DNA from: Synechococcales cyanobacterium CNB | GTDB taxonomy: Bacteria; Planctomycetota; Phycisphaerae; Phycisphaerales; UBA1924 | Direction of reading: 5' to 3' | NCBI GenBank assembly: GCA_030263455.1 | Contig: SZOZ01000012.1 | Location: 88,885 to 152,884, forward strand | Length of the DNA: 64,000 nt | Part shown: piece after piece, positions 1 through 9,365 of the stretch | Position numbering within the stretch: position 1 is the stretch's first letter | Layout of the letters: each line of letters opens with the position of its first letter | Notes under the pieces: model-generated | What the model was told of the DNA's origin: nothing | What the model saw: the letters and a program-made list of their open reading frames with translations, nothing else | The model's database searches: none | Position numbers and translations under genes: made by a program

Positions 1-97
1 TGCTTGGCATGACACCATCGTATCGTGACAAGCCCCCGTGCGGACGCACGGGTCCGCGCCATATCCTCCGACGGACACCGGGGAGAAGGGAGCACCC

Positions 98-961
98 ATG
101 CACAACGTCAGGAAGATCGGCATCGTCGGAGCGGGCCAGATGGGCGGCGGGATCGCGCAGGTCGCGGCTGTCGCGGGGTTCACGACCATCGTCCACGACC
201 CCTTCCCCGGCGCGCTCCAGAAGTGCCGCTCGCTGCACGACAAACTCCTCACCCGCGCCGTCGAAAAGGCCAAGATGACGCAGGCCGACGCCGATGCCGC
301 GAAGAGCCGCCTGACCTACGCCGACGGACTGGACACCCTCGCCGGGTGCGACGCCATCATTGAGGCCGTCGTCGAGGACGCGGGCGTGAAGAAGCAACTC
401 TTCGGCGAACTCGTCGGCCTCGTGCCCGACAACGGTCTGCTCGCCACCAACACCTCGTCCATCAGCATCACCGAACTGGCGACGGCCGTGGGCGGGGCGG
501 CCGATCGCTTCATCGGCATGCATTTCTTCAATCCCGTGCCCGTGATGAAACTCGTCGAGGTCATCAAGGGACTGGCGACGAGCGAGCAGACCACCGCCCG
601 CACCATCGCTCTCGCCGAGGCGATGGGCAAGACGGCTATCCCCGCCAATGACCGCCCCGGTTTCGTCAGCAACCGCGTGCTCATGCCTCTCATCAACGAG
701 GCTTTCTACGCGTGGATGGAGGGCGTCGCCGAGCCGCAGCACATCGACGAGATCATGAAACTCGGGTGCAACCACCCCATGGGCCCCCTCCGCCTCGCCG
801 ACTTCATCGGCCTCGACACCTGCGTCCACATCATGGACGTGCTGGCGGACGGCCTCAACAACGACCGCTACCGCGCCTGCCCGCTTCTCAAGCAACTCGT
901 CGCCGCCGGACGGCTGGGCGATAAGACGGGTCGGGGGGTGTACGACTACTCGCAGAAGTAG
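98..961 (+). CDS. 3-hydroxybutyryl-CoA dehydrogenase
   Basis: NAD(P)-dependent oxidation or reduction of 3-hydroxyacyl-CoA, cytoplasmic, in fatty acid or butyrate-type metabolism. The 287-residue protein has the family's usual length (about 282). A Rossmann GAGQMG motif lies at residues 11-16. The His of the MHFFNPVPV motif, the family's catalytic His, is residue 142. The C-terminal domain carries the NRPGF-like segment (DRPGFVSNR) and the HPMGPL motif. I chose the ATG at 98 because GGGAGAAGGGAG lies just upstream and the protein then begins directly at the dinucleotide-binding strand; an in-frame start further upstream adds an unlikely Arg/Pro-rich stretch. The acyl-CoA mutase two genes downstream on the same strand fits a short-chain acyl-CoA role. 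Whether the cofactor is NADH or NADPH cannot be told from sequence. Confidence 0.93.
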   Translation: MHNVRKIGIVGAGQMGGGIAQVAAVAGFTTIVHDPFPGALQKCRSLHDKLLTRAVEKAKMTQADADAAKSRLTYADGLDTLAGCDAIIEAVVEDAGVKKQLFGELVGLVPDNGLLATNTSSISITELATAVGGAADRFIGMHFFNPVPVMKLVEVIKGLATSEQTTARTIALAEAMGKTAIPANDRPGFVSNRVLMPLINEAFYAWMEGVAEPQHIDEIMKLGCNHPMGPLRLADFIGLDTCVHIMDVLADGLNNDRYRACPLLKQLVAAGRLGDKTGRGVYDYSQK

Positions 962-1080
962 CCGACCGAACTGCGCCCTCCACGCTCCCCCACCCCCGGC
1001 CACGATTCCGTGGCGCACCCGCGCGGGACTGGTGCCCCGTCATTTACCCTTCGTTTCGGAAGTTGCGTGACAATCTCACC

Positions 1081-3069
1081 ATGCGCATCCCCCTCTCCCG
1101 AGTCTGGCGGGCCTTCCCCGAACTCGACCGCTTCACGGACGAGCAGTGCGCTCGCTTCGTCCGCGCGGCGTGCCGAACCGGGCTGCGTTACCTCCACCGG
1201 GCCGCGCTCGTGGTGCTGTTCGTGCTGCTCGTGGCCGGGTCGCTCCTCGTGGCGACGGGCATCACGCAACTCGCGGGGCGGCGCTGGGATCCGCTCGCCC
1301 CGACCGCGGGAATCATCAACTTCGCCTTGCTGCTCCTCGTGCTCGTGTTCTTCGCGCTGCCGCCGCTGCTGGTGATGCTCATCCGCGACCGGTTGCTCCT
1401 CCGTCGCATCCGGCGGGTGCTGCGGACACGGGGGGCGTGCCCGGTGTGCCGGTACACGCTGGTGGGGCTGCCGGTTACCGCTGAGCTGGCCGTCGTCTGT
1501 CCGGAATGCGGGTACGAGGCCGAGATCGATCCCGCACTGCGCGAACTCGTGATCGACGAGTCCGGCCGCGGCGTCTTCACGCCCGAGGCCTACCGCGAAC
1601 CCCAGTCCTTCTGGACGCCGCGCCGCCGCCTGTGGCTGAAGCGGACGGCCATCGGGCTGGCATTCGTGCTGTTCGTGCTGCTGCCGCTGGGGTGGGGCGG
1701 GTACGAGGTGTTCCTGCGCCGGCAGGCCGCGCTCGCCCTGAGCGAGCGGTTCTCTCCCGAAGACATCATCGCCTACGTCGAGGCGAACCAGCCGGAGGGC
1801 ACGTCGCCGGACGACCCGAACGCCTGGGACGCGTTCTACGCCGCGTTATCGAGGATGCGTGAGGCAGACACGCTGGTGGCGCCGGTCGCGACGGTCGGTA
1901 CACGAGGCGTGTTTGCGGACTTCACGCTCATCTACGACTACTCCCAGCGCTCGTTCATGGACGAAGAGGATCGGCAGTATTTCGATGCGTGCCGCGATCT
2001 CGGGCTGCGTTCGCTCGTCGCCTATCGCGAAGGCGGCGTGTTCGACCACTTGGGAGAAATCTCGGCACGCAAGCGAGCCGTCAGGCCGATCACGATCGGC
2101 GCGCAGGGCATGCCGATGCTGTCGTCGATGGTGCTCACCGAACTCGGCCAGGCTCGCTCGTTCGTCCGCATGAACACGGCCCGGATGCACCTCGCCCTCG
2201 AAGCCGGCGACCTTCCGGAGTACGTCGATGCTCTTGAAACCAACCTCGCCCTCGCCAGAATCTGTGCTCATCAGCCGATGCTGATTGACGCCCTGGTCGC
2301 CTATGCGATCGAGGCGCAGGTGATCAGCAGGATCAGGGCGACGCTCGGCGCACTTCCATCGGAAGACTGGCTCGATGCGATCGAGGGCGCGCTCGACCGC
2401 CAGCGCATCGCGGTTCCGCTGTCGTACCACGTCGGCGGCGAGCGCTTCTGGAGTCTAGACGCCGTCGCCTGGACCTTCTGCGACCCGGCGAACGTCCGCT
2501 TCGGCGCGGCGTCCCCCGCGCTCCAGGCGTTCACGGGTGGCATGTCCTCGACCAATACGATCCTGCTCGGCACGTACAAGGGCAACCGCGACACCTTCAA
2601 CCGCTACTTCGACGAAGCATTGCTTCACGCCGACCAGCCCCCCCACGCCCGCGGCCCCGCCCAAGAGCGACCAAGGGGCGCGCTCGCCGAGGTCTTCCTG
2701 TCCGCCATGACAAAGGCCCTGCAATCGTTCGACCACATCCACCTCGACCGCGACGGCCTGCGCGTCCTGATCGCGCTCGAACGCTACCGCATGCGGCACG
2801 CCGGCTACCCAGACACGCTCGACCAACTCGTGCCGGACTGCATCGACAACCTGCCATCCGATCCGTGGAGCGGCCACCCCTTCGGCTATGCCCGCGTGAA
2901 CCCCGAGACCGACCGCCTCGGCCGGTCGTTCCTGCTCTACAGCGTCGGGGCGGACGGTACGGACGACAGCGGTCGAGAGACGCCGATGCTCAACGACCGG
3001 CACCACGTCCTCAATCCCGCCCACCAGCCGCGTCTGAAAGGCTTCGACTACGTGATCAACGGCGACTGA
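1081..3069 (+). CDS. Membrane protein with internal zinc ribbon, unknown function
   Basis: I do not recognise a defined function. The 662-residue protein has two hydrophobic segments near residues 40-62 and 78-102, then a CPVC...CPEC zinc ribbon (Cys 120, 123, 140, 143), then a third hydrophobic segment near 190-210 followed by a long soluble domain of about 450 residues. The C-terminal end contains a short stretch resembling the tail of pseudopilin-like planctomycete proteins (about residues 560-640, with YRMRHAGYPDTLDQLVP and a DPWSG motif), which suggests a surface or periplasmic domain. Proteins with this ribbon and membrane layout are common in Phycisphaerae. The ATG at 1081 is preferred over a TTG 18 bases upstream. 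Its neighbours give no functional clue. Confidence 0.8.
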   Translation: MRIPLSRVWRAFPELDRFTDEQCARFVRAACRTGLRYLHRAALVVLFVLLVAGSLLVATGITQLAGRRWDPLAPTAGIINFALLLLVLVFFALPPLLVMLIRDRLLLRRIRRVLRTRGACPVCRYTLVGLPVTAELAVVCPECGYEAEIDPALRELVIDESGRGVFTPEAYREPQSFWTPRRRLWLKRTAIGLAFVLFVLLPLGWGGYEVFLRRQAALALSERFSPEDIIAYVEANQPEGTSPDDPNAWDAFYAALSRMREADTLVAPVATVGTRGVFADFTLIYDYSQRSFMDEEDRQYFDACRDLGLRSLVAYREGGVFDHLGEISARKRAVRPITIGAQGMPMLSSMVLTELGQARSFVRMNTARMHLALEAGDLPEYVDALETNLALARICAHQPMLIDALVAYAIEAQVISRIRATLGALPSEDWLDAIEGALDRQRIAVPLSYHVGGERFWSLDAVAWTFCDPANVRFGAASPALQAFTGGMSSTNTILLGTYKGNRDTFNRYFDEALLHADQPPHARGPAQERPRGALAEVFLSAMTKALQSFDHIHLDRDGLRVLIALERYRMRHAGYPDTLDQLVPDCIDNLPSDPWSGHPFGYARVNPETDRLGRSFLLYSVGADGTDDSGRETPMLNDRHHVLNPAHQPRLKGFDYVINGD

Positions 3070-3138
3070 CGACTTCCCGCGGCCCGGTCCCTAAACTTGC
3101 GCATCGTCAATACAACAACCCTCCCCGGAGGCCGGCCC

Positions 3139-4929
3139 ATGTCCACCGCCAGCTCGCGCCAGACCATCTCCGGCCCCGGCATCGACCCCGTTACCGGGCG
3201 GGTCGATCCGAAGGCTGTGACGATCTCGGGTCTCGTCCTCGACGCCGCGTACGGCCCGGGCGTCCCCGGGTGGCAGCCCGCAGAGAGCCTCCGCAACGTC
3301 GAGCGAGACCTGCCGCCGCCCGGCGTCTTTCCGTACACGCGCGGCCTGTTCCCGCAGGGCTACCGCACCCGCCTCTGGACCATGCGCCAGTTCGCAGGCT
3401 TCGGCTCCGCGGACGACACCAACAAGCGCTTCAAGTACCTCCTCAAGGCCGCCAGCACCTCGACCGCCGCGAACACCGGCCTCTCCACCGCCTTTGACCT
3501 GCCCACGCTCATGGGACGCGACTCCGACGATCCGCTCTCCGTCGGCGAGGTCGGCAAGTGCGGTGTCGCCATCGACACCATCGAGGACATGCACCGCCTC
3601 TACGCCGAGATCCCCATCGACCGCGTCACCGTCAGCCAGACCATCAACGGCCCCGCCGCCGTCATCTGGGCCATGTACCTCGCCATGGCGCACCAGCGCG
3701 GCATCTCGTGGGACACGCTCGGCGGCACACTCCAGAACGACATCCTCAAGGAGTTCCACTCCCAGAACGAGTTCATCTACCCGCCGGAGCCTTCTGTGAA
3801 ACTCGTCGTAGACACCATCGAGTTCCAGATGCGCCACGTGCCGCGCTGGCACTCGGTCTCGATCTCCGGCTATCACATCCGCGAGGCGGGCAGCACCGCC
3901 ACGCAGGAACTCGCCTTCACGCTCCGTGACGGCATGGAGTACGTCGAGGCGTGCCTCCTCCGCGGGCTGGACATCGACGCCTTCGCCCCACGCCTTTCCT
4001 TCTTCTTCAACTCCCACAACGAGTTCTTCGAGGAGATCTGCAAACTCCGCGCGGCCCGGCGCATCTGGGCACGCATGATGCGCGACCGCTACGGCGCAGC
4101 GAACGAGAAATCCTGGTACATGAAAACCCACGTCCAGACAGCCGGATGCTCGCTCACCGAGCAGCAGCCTCTGAACAACGTCGTGCGCGTGGCCTATCAG
4201 GCGATGGCCGCCGCGCTCGGCGGGTGCCAGTCCCTGCACACCGACAGCATGGACGAGACCCTCGGCCTGCCCACCGAGCAGGCCGTCACGGTCGCCCTGC
4301 GCACGCAGCAGATTCTCGCCCACGAGACCGGCATCACCCGCGTCGCGGACCCGCTCGGCGGGTCGTGGTTCGTCGAAGACCTGACCGACCGCATGGAGGC
4401 CGAAGCGCTCGGCTACATCGACGAGATCGACGCCATGGGCGGGGGCGCGTGGCGCCGAGGGGCGACGCCGAACGAGAACCTCGGCGGCTACGGAGGCGTC
4501 GTTTCCGGCATCAACAAGGGCTACTTCCGACGCCAGATCGCCGAGGCCTCGTACCGTTTTTCCGAGGAATGCGAGGCCGGCGACCGAATCATCGTGGGCG
4601 TGAACCAGTACGTCGATGAGAACGAGGAGCGCCCGTTCGACATCCTCACCATCCCGGATTCGGTGGAAACCGAGCAGGTCGCACGCCTCAACGCGTTCAA
4701 GAAGTCCCGCGACGCCGCGGCCGTCGCCCGGGCTCTCGATAACATCCGCTCCGCATGCCAAGGCAAACCGGCGTCCACCGTCCATTTTCCACTGTCCACC
4801 GCCGACCTCCACCCCACCAACGTGATGCCCGCCCTGATCGACGGCGCGCTCGCAGGCTGCACGCTCGGCGAGATGACCCAGGCGATGGCCGACGTCTACG
4901 GCCGCTACTCAGGCGGGCCGGAGTGGTGA
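3139..4929 (+). CDS. B12-dependent acyl-CoA mutase, large subunit, isobutyryl-CoA mutase-like
   Basis: Carbon-skeleton mutase of the methylmalonyl-CoA mutase family. The 596 residues cover only the substrate-binding TIM barrel, so the cobalamin-binding domain must be a separate protein, which is not in this window. The catalytic His of the SGYH motif is residue 246. Two residues that define substrate choice differ from true methylmalonyl-CoA mutases: the position of Tyr89 (Propionibacterium numbering, in RQYAGF) is Phe85 here (RQFAGF), and Arg207 is replaced by Gln209 (DILKEFHSQN). This Phe/Gln pair is known from isobutyryl-CoA mutase, where no carboxylate has to be bound. The predicted reaction is therefore n-butyryl-CoA to isobutyryl-CoA or a related unsubstituted acyl-CoA. 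The ATG at 3139 follows CCGGAGGCC; a TTG at 3097 is less likely. Confidence 0.9.
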   Translation: MSTASSRQTISGPGIDPVTGRVDPKAVTISGLVLDAAYGPGVPGWQPAESLRNVERDLPPPGVFPYTRGLFPQGYRTRLWTMRQFAGFGSADDTNKRFKYLLKAASTSTAANTGLSTAFDLPTLMGRDSDDPLSVGEVGKCGVAIDTIEDMHRLYAEIPIDRVTVSQTINGPAAVIWAMYLAMAHQRGISWDTLGGTLQNDILKEFHSQNEFIYPPEPSVKLVVDTIEFQMRHVPRWHSVSISGYHIREAGSTATQELAFTLRDGMEYVEACLLRGLDIDAFAPRLSFFFNSHNEFFEEICKLRAARRIWARMMRDRYGAANEKSWYMKTHVQTAGCSLTEQQPLNNVVRVAYQAMAAALGGCQSLHTDSMDETLGLPTEQAVTVALRTQQILAHETGITRVADPLGGSWFVEDLTDRMEAEALGYIDEIDAMGGGAWRRGATPNENLGGYGGVVSGINKGYFRRQIAEASYRFSEECEAGDRIIVGVNQYVDENEERPFDILTIPDSVETEQVARLNAFKKSRDAAAVARALDNIRSACQGKPASTVHFPLSTADLHPTNVMPALIDGALAGCTLGEMTQAMADVYGRYSGGPEW

Positions 4930-5082
4930 ATGCAGGCCGTGACGCGAGTCGAAACCGAATCGTCCGGGATCCGCGACAATCGGAAACCGTCTCGCGAATT
5001 CCCCAACACCCTCGTGCCAGGCGTACGCCGCTACGCCAAGTCGGCCTCTCCGCGACGTTTCCCAGCATCACGCACGGACGGA

Positions 5083-7110
5083 TCACCGCCCGGAGCGCCC
5101 ACGGTCAACCCAGCGGTTGTTTGAGCGATCAACGTCCGGCAGGACGTTGTCGGGATCGACGACGACCTCGACCACGCGCCGACCGGCGGGGTTCCAACCG
5201 TCGGTCCAGAGTGTCGTTGTCGCCCAGATTTCCACGGGCAGCCGCCGCTCGTCGGATGTGCCGTCGTCGTAGTACACCCGCATTCGAACCGGCATCACCA
5301 TGTCGCGCCGACTGGCGAGATAGACGCGCACCCATGAGCCGTCGTCAGTGTGCTCCACGCCCGTCACGGCCTGGTCGAGCGTCGCCGTGGAGAGGAACCA
5401 CCCCCGCCAGAACCACGCCAGGTCGGCGCCCGCCACGTCCTCCATCGTGCGGAAGAAGTCTGCCGGTTGCGGGTGCTTGAACGCCCAGCGGTCGATGTAC
5501 GCGCGGAAGGCAGCGTCGAACCGTTCCTCGCCCAGCACTTCCTCTCGCAGCAGGACGAGCGCGGCCGCAGGCTTGCCGTACATGAGAAAGCCGAGTCGCC
5601 CGCGCCAGACATGATCGGCGTAGGTCGGCGTAATGGGCTGCTGCTGGCCGCGCGCCATCTGGGCAGTGAAGGCATCCACGTCGCTGCGCCGGTCGCGGGC
5701 GCCGTCGCCGTAGCGGTCACGGACGGTGTACACGTTCATGAACGAGTTGAAGCCCTCGTCCATCCATGCGTAGCGGCGCTCGTCCGTGTTCACCAGCATG
5801 GGGAACCAGGTGTGCCCGAACTCGTGATCGGTCACGCCGTACAGCCCGCGTTCATCGTGGCGTTCGGCGCAGAACACGATCATCGGGTACTCCATCCCGC
5901 CCACGCGGCCGTTGACGTTGATGGCGGTTGGGTACGGGTAGGGGTGCCACTGGCGCGAGTTGAAGTCGATCGCATGCCGCGCCATCTGCGTGGCTTGGCC
6001 CCAGAGCGGGAGGGCCTCCTTCGGGTACACACTCTGCACGAGAACCCGGCCGTTCGGGGCCTGCGCCGAGCCACGAACGTCCAGCCCCGCCGCGTCCCAC
6101 ACGAAGGCCGCGCTGGAGGCCCATGCGAACGTGCGGACATTCCTCGCCGAAAATCGCCACGTGAGCGGCCCTTCGCCGGCCGGCCATGCGGACGGGGCGC
6201 CGACTTCCTCCGCCGAGCGGATGACGATCGTCTCGTTGCTCCGCAGCGCGTTGTCGAGTCGCTCGCGGGCTGTCGTGGTGAGGACGTCGGCGGCATTCGT
6301 CAGCGTGCCGGTCGCCACCACGACGTGCGAGCGCGGCGCGGTGATGGTCACCTCGTAATCGCCGAAGTTGGTGTAGAACTCGCCCTGCCCGAGGTAAGGC
6401 AGCGTGTTCCACCCATGAACGTCGTCGTAGACCGCTACAGCCGGGAACCACTGCGCGATCTGGAACACAACACCCTGCTCGACCTCTTCGACGGAAAGGC
6501 GGTCCACCCCGAACGGCGGAACGTTGAATCGCCACGACAGCTCGATCGAGATCGACCCGCCGGGTTGGAGCGGGTTCGGGAGGTCGATGCGGCCGAGCGT
6601 GTCGTACACGTGCAGTTCGACCGGCGTGCCGTCCACCGACACCTGCCCGAGCTCGTAGCCACCCTCGAACCCCTTGCGATACCCGAAGCGGGAGCCTGGT
6701 TCCTTCGACAACGAACCGAGGCTGTCGGGACGGAACAGGTTCTGCTCGAGGTGAAGCCAGACGTGGGTCAGCGTGTCGGGAGAGTTGTTGTGGTATGTGA
6801 TCGTGCCGGTGGCGGACACGGCCTGCTCGCCTTCGTGGAGCGTCGCGTCGATGCGGTAGTCCGCGCGCTGCTGCCAGTAGGCGGGGCCGGGTGCGCCGGA
6901 GCCGAGACGCGCCGCGCTCGCAGCGGGAAGGTCCAGCGGGCTGAAGACCGTCGAGCCGTCGGGTTCCGGCGCTCGGAACCCGGCGTCGCTCGTCGCGCCG
7001 GCGAGCGAGGGGGTGGTTCTGAGCCGGTTGCTGTCCGTTGCACACCCGCCGGTCAGCAGGAAGATGGCAACGAGCAGGCACGAAAGAACGCCGAGGGGAC
7101 GGGTTCGCAT
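5083..7110 (-). CDS. M1 family metallopeptidase, lipoprotein
   Basis: Predicted zinc aminopeptidase-like enzyme anchored outside the cytoplasmic membrane. The 675-residue protein starts with a hydrophobic signal ending in TGGC (Cys 23), a plausible though non-ideal lipobox. The gluzincin zinc motif HEFGH is at residues 429-433, and the third ligand Glu452 (in WMDEGFNSF) lies exactly 18 residues later, as required for HEXXHX18E. The exopeptidase motif GAMEN is replaced by GGMEY just before it, so classical aminopeptidase activity is uncertain. The ATG at 7110 is preceded by GGAGACCCCC. The same frame stays open far upstream into the divergent neighbour, but that part has no matching signals and is not used. 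The gene is convergent with the mutase gene and divergent from the dockerin-tailed protein. Confidence 0.9.
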   Translation of the reverse strand: MRTRPLGVLSCLLVAIFLLTGGCATDSNRLRTTPSLAGATSDAGFRAPEPDGSTVFSPLDLPAASAARLGSGAPGPAYWQQRADYRIDATLHEGEQAVSATGTITYHNNSPDTLTHVWLHLEQNLFRPDSLGSLSKEPGSRFGYRKGFEGGYELGQVSVDGTPVELHVYDTLGRIDLPNPLQPGGSISIELSWRFNVPPFGVDRLSVEEVEQGVVFQIAQWFPAVAVYDDVHGWNTLPYLGQGEFYTNFGDYEVTITAPRSHVVVATGTLTNAADVLTTTARERLDNALRSNETIVIRSAEEVGAPSAWPAGEGPLTWRFSARNVRTFAWASSAAFVWDAAGLDVRGSAQAPNGRVLVQSVYPKEALPLWGQATQMARHAIDFNSRQWHPYPYPTAINVNGRVGGMEYPMIVFCAERHDERGLYGVTDHEFGHTWFPMLVNTDERRYAWMDEGFNSFMNVYTVRDRYGDGARDRRSDVDAFTAQMARGQQQPITPTYADHVWRGRLGFLMYGKPAAALVLLREEVLGEERFDAAFRAYIDRWAFKHPQPADFFRTMEDVAGADLAWFWRGWFLSTATLDQAVTGVEHTDDGSWVRVYLASRRDMVMPVRMRVYYDDGTSDERRLPVEIWATTTLWTDGWNPAGRRVVEVVVDPDNVLPDVDRSNNRWVDRGRSGR

Positions 7111-7245
7111 GGGGGTCTCCGAATCACCGAGGCCAAGGCGGAGGATATCCGGGGAACCCGCGTGAGAGACGGGTCGATTCTCCGTTCGTGACGGGGAGCG
7201 CGGTGTGCGCCCCGGTACACACACGAACACAGAAGGAGACCCGCC

Positions 7246-9249
7246 ATGAAACGAAAGACCACGACGGTGTTGGCCGCGGTGGCTTGCCTTGCGGGCGCCG
7301 CGATCGGAACGGCCGCGGGCGACCTGCCCAACTACAGCGAGAAGCCCGACACCTGGCGGTCGAACCTCGTGACGATCGAGGGGCCGATGGTGAGCGACAA
7401 GGACTTTGCCGGCTGGCTGAAGAAGGCGGACGCGATGGTAGCCGATAAGGGCGGTGCGCTGACGGTCCTGGCAGCGTTCAACCAGTGCTTCGGCGGCGGG
7501 TTCCTGGCCGAGATGGAACGCGCGAGACTGCCACGCTTCGGCGCGGTGAGCGCATCGCGGTACTACCAGCCGGCGTACTACCGATCGCTGGACGAGTTCA
7601 AGAACGACGCGACCGGCGGCGGCTCCTACTTCACGCGCGCCTGGATCGCCGCGCTCGAAAAGGGACGAACCAACAAGTGGGACGACCGCCAGGTCGCGGA
7701 AGAGGCCCACGCCAGGAAGGGCATCGACACGGAACACACCCAGTACAACAGTTCGCAGAAGGATCGCGCCGGCGTCGAGTCGTTCGGCGGAGTCGTGCAT
7801 TCGATCATCGTGCTGTTCGTGGGCGATCCTGACCCGGACGGTCGCGACAGCAAGTCCGTCACCGAACTCGCCGACCAGCTGGCCAGAGTCTACCTGATGA
7901 AGAAGCGCCCGGCAGTGCTCGTGCTCTACGGCGATGGCACGCCGCCAGACAATCTCCGCAAGGAGTTCTCGTGGGAGAAGGCCGACAACAAGAGCCACGC
8001 CGCGACGCGCGCCAACCTCGAGCACGCGCTGACGAACAAGGATGGCTGGCTCGCCAGGCGCGTCGGCGAGATCAAGAAGGGCGATCGAGTGCAACTCCTG
8101 TTCTGGGCGAGCGACCACGGCAACGCCGAACGATCGGCGTGGTTCTCGGTCGCCCCAGGCTCCAAGGCGATGGCTGGCACCGACATCCGCGCGGACAAGG
8201 CCCCGCACTCGAAGGCGTGGGAAGGCGGCCTCGGAAAGCACAAGCTCGCGTGGGAGCCGCCGAACCCGATGGCACGCAATGCCGACGTGAACGCGATCTC
8301 GTTCGACAACGACACGCTCCCGCCTCTCGACTCCGTGCTCCCCGGGGAGTTCTACTTCTCCGTGGACGAGCCCTCCGTCGGCGTCAAGGGAAGCGAAGTG
8401 CACACGGAGCGGGTCGCCCGTGGCAACCGTCCCGCACGGCGTGCAGCAACCGACATCTTTGCTGGTAACTCCGGCTCAAACCGGCAGGTCGCCGACGGTG
8501 AGCGCTCCTTCGCCCTCGACGAGGCCAAGGCCTCGACCGACGATCTCAATGCCTTCGCGTTCCAGCCTCCCGACGCGATCGGCAAGGACGGCCAGCCGAC
8601 GACTTTGGTCTTCTGGTCGCGCACGGGCAGTTCCGTGATCGAGGTGTACGACCCCGCGCAGCCGATGGGTGCACGGGTGTACGACTTCGTGGACTTGTAC
8701 GAGGAGTTCGGGTGGCCGAAAGACGACAAGGGCAACCCGACGTTGAAACTCGACATCGACGCCCTCATCGTCAATGTCGACGTCGCCGCTAGGCCCGACC
8801 GCATGGGCGATCCCGACCCGGACAACCCTCCGAAGCCTCTCGCGTTCATGCCGGGCAAGGACCGCATTCTCTTCTCGATCAGTCGCGACTCGCATGCGCC
8901 GTTCGTCATGGAACGCGATGGCATGCCCTGCGACGTGTTCTCGTTCGACGGCTTCATGCTCAGCATCGTCCGTTCGTGTGCCGAACTCGGGCTGCTCGCG
9001 CCCGATCCGGGCAACCCGGACGACAAGACCAAGCCTGACAACCTCAACGCGCTGGAGTACTTCGACCTGCCGATCGGCGAACGCGGCGGCGAGAACGGCC
9101 TCGGACTCACGCCCACCATGCACGGCCTGCCCGACTTCCTGCGCGACCACGCCACGGGCGATCCGTCGGCCGACCTGAACCGCGACGGCCGCACCGACGC
9201 CCTCGACGTGGTGCGTTACCTCGAAGCGCTCCGGGGCGGCGGTCGGTAG
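7246..9249 (+). CDS. Secreted caspase/legumain-like (clan CD) protein with permuted halves and dockerin-like tail
   Basis: 667 residues with a signal peptide (about 1-25). Residues 70-170 resemble the cysteine half of C13/legumain-type peptidases: a hydrophobic strand runs into NQCFGGGF (Cys81), then a strand with SASR, then GGGSYFTRAW, ending in a TEHTQY segment like the legumain THVMQY. Residues 185-295 resemble the half that normally comes first: a strand IIVLFVGD, a helix, a strand VLVLYGDG and a strand leading into SDHGN (His291-Gly292). The Cys half therefore precedes the His-Gly half, the reverse of the canonical order. The rest (300-640) is unrecognised. The C-terminal DLNRDGRTDALD is a single dockerin-like calcium loop. 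The start is an ATG after AGAAGGAG. Peptidase activity is inference from motifs only. Confidence 0.75.
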   Translation: MKRKTTTVLAAVACLAGAAIGTAAGDLPNYSEKPDTWRSNLVTIEGPMVSDKDFAGWLKKADAMVADKGGALTVLAAFNQCFGGGFLAEMERARLPRFGAVSASRYYQPAYYRSLDEFKNDATGGGSYFTRAWIAALEKGRTNKWDDRQVAEEAHARKGIDTEHTQYNSSQKDRAGVESFGGVVHSIIVLFVGDPDPDGRDSKSVTELADQLARVYLMKKRPAVLVLYGDGTPPDNLRKEFSWEKADNKSHAATRANLEHALTNKDGWLARRVGEIKKGDRVQLLFWASDHGNAERSAWFSVAPGSKAMAGTDIRADKAPHSKAWEGGLGKHKLAWEPPNPMARNADVNAISFDNDTLPPLDSVLPGEFYFSVDEPSVGVKGSEVHTERVARGNRPARRAATDIFAGNSGSNRQVADGERSFALDEAKASTDDLNAFAFQPPDAIGKDGQPTTLVFWSRTGSSVIEVYDPAQPMGARVYDFVDLYEEFGWPKDDKGNPTLKLDIDALIVNVDVAARPDRMGDPDPDNPPKPLAFMPGKDRILFSISRDSHAPFVMERDGMPCDVFSFDGFMLSIVRSCAELGLLAPDPGNPDDKTKPDNLNALEYFDLPIGERGGENGLGLTPTMHGLPDFLRDHATGDPSADLNRDGRTDALDVVRYLEALRGGGR

Positions 9250-9277
9250 ACCCACTCCGACAGGCTGCCTCCGCTGC

Positions 9278-9302
9278 GAAGCCCGGCCCCGCGCCGGGCT
9301 TC
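9278..9302 (+). terminator. Stem-loop after the dockerin-tailed peptidase-like gene
   Basis: A perfect 10-bp inverted repeat (GAAGCCCGGC / GCCGGGCTTC) with a 5-base loop lies 28 bases after the stop at 9249. The following GCTTTCGC is only weakly T-rich, so termination strength is uncertain. Confidence 0.55.
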
Positions 9303-9353
9303 GCTTTCGCGCGGGCGGGTCAAGCGATGAAACCGCGAGGCGCCGCTTCCGAG

Positions 9354-9359
9354 TATGCT
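9354..9359 (+). promoter_or_regulatory. -10-like TATGCT, leaderless arrangement
   Basis: TATGCT ends 6 bases before the ATG at 9366, so the transcript would begin at or next to the start codon. No Shine-Dalgarno sequence is visible. Confidence 0.45.
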
Positions 9360-9365
9360 GCTGCC

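Noticed and set aside
3091..4812. Long minus-strand open frame opposite the mutase gene
   Set aside because: Typical antisense frame of a GC-rich gene: Asp/Gly/Val/Arg-rich, no motif, and the plus strand encodes a strongly conserved enzyme.
7111..8403. Open minus-strand extension of the M1 peptidase gene upstream of 7110
   Set aside because: It is antisense to the dockerin-tailed gene, which has a signal peptide and good ribosome-binding site; the peptidase signal sequence and its Shine-Dalgarno sit at 7110.
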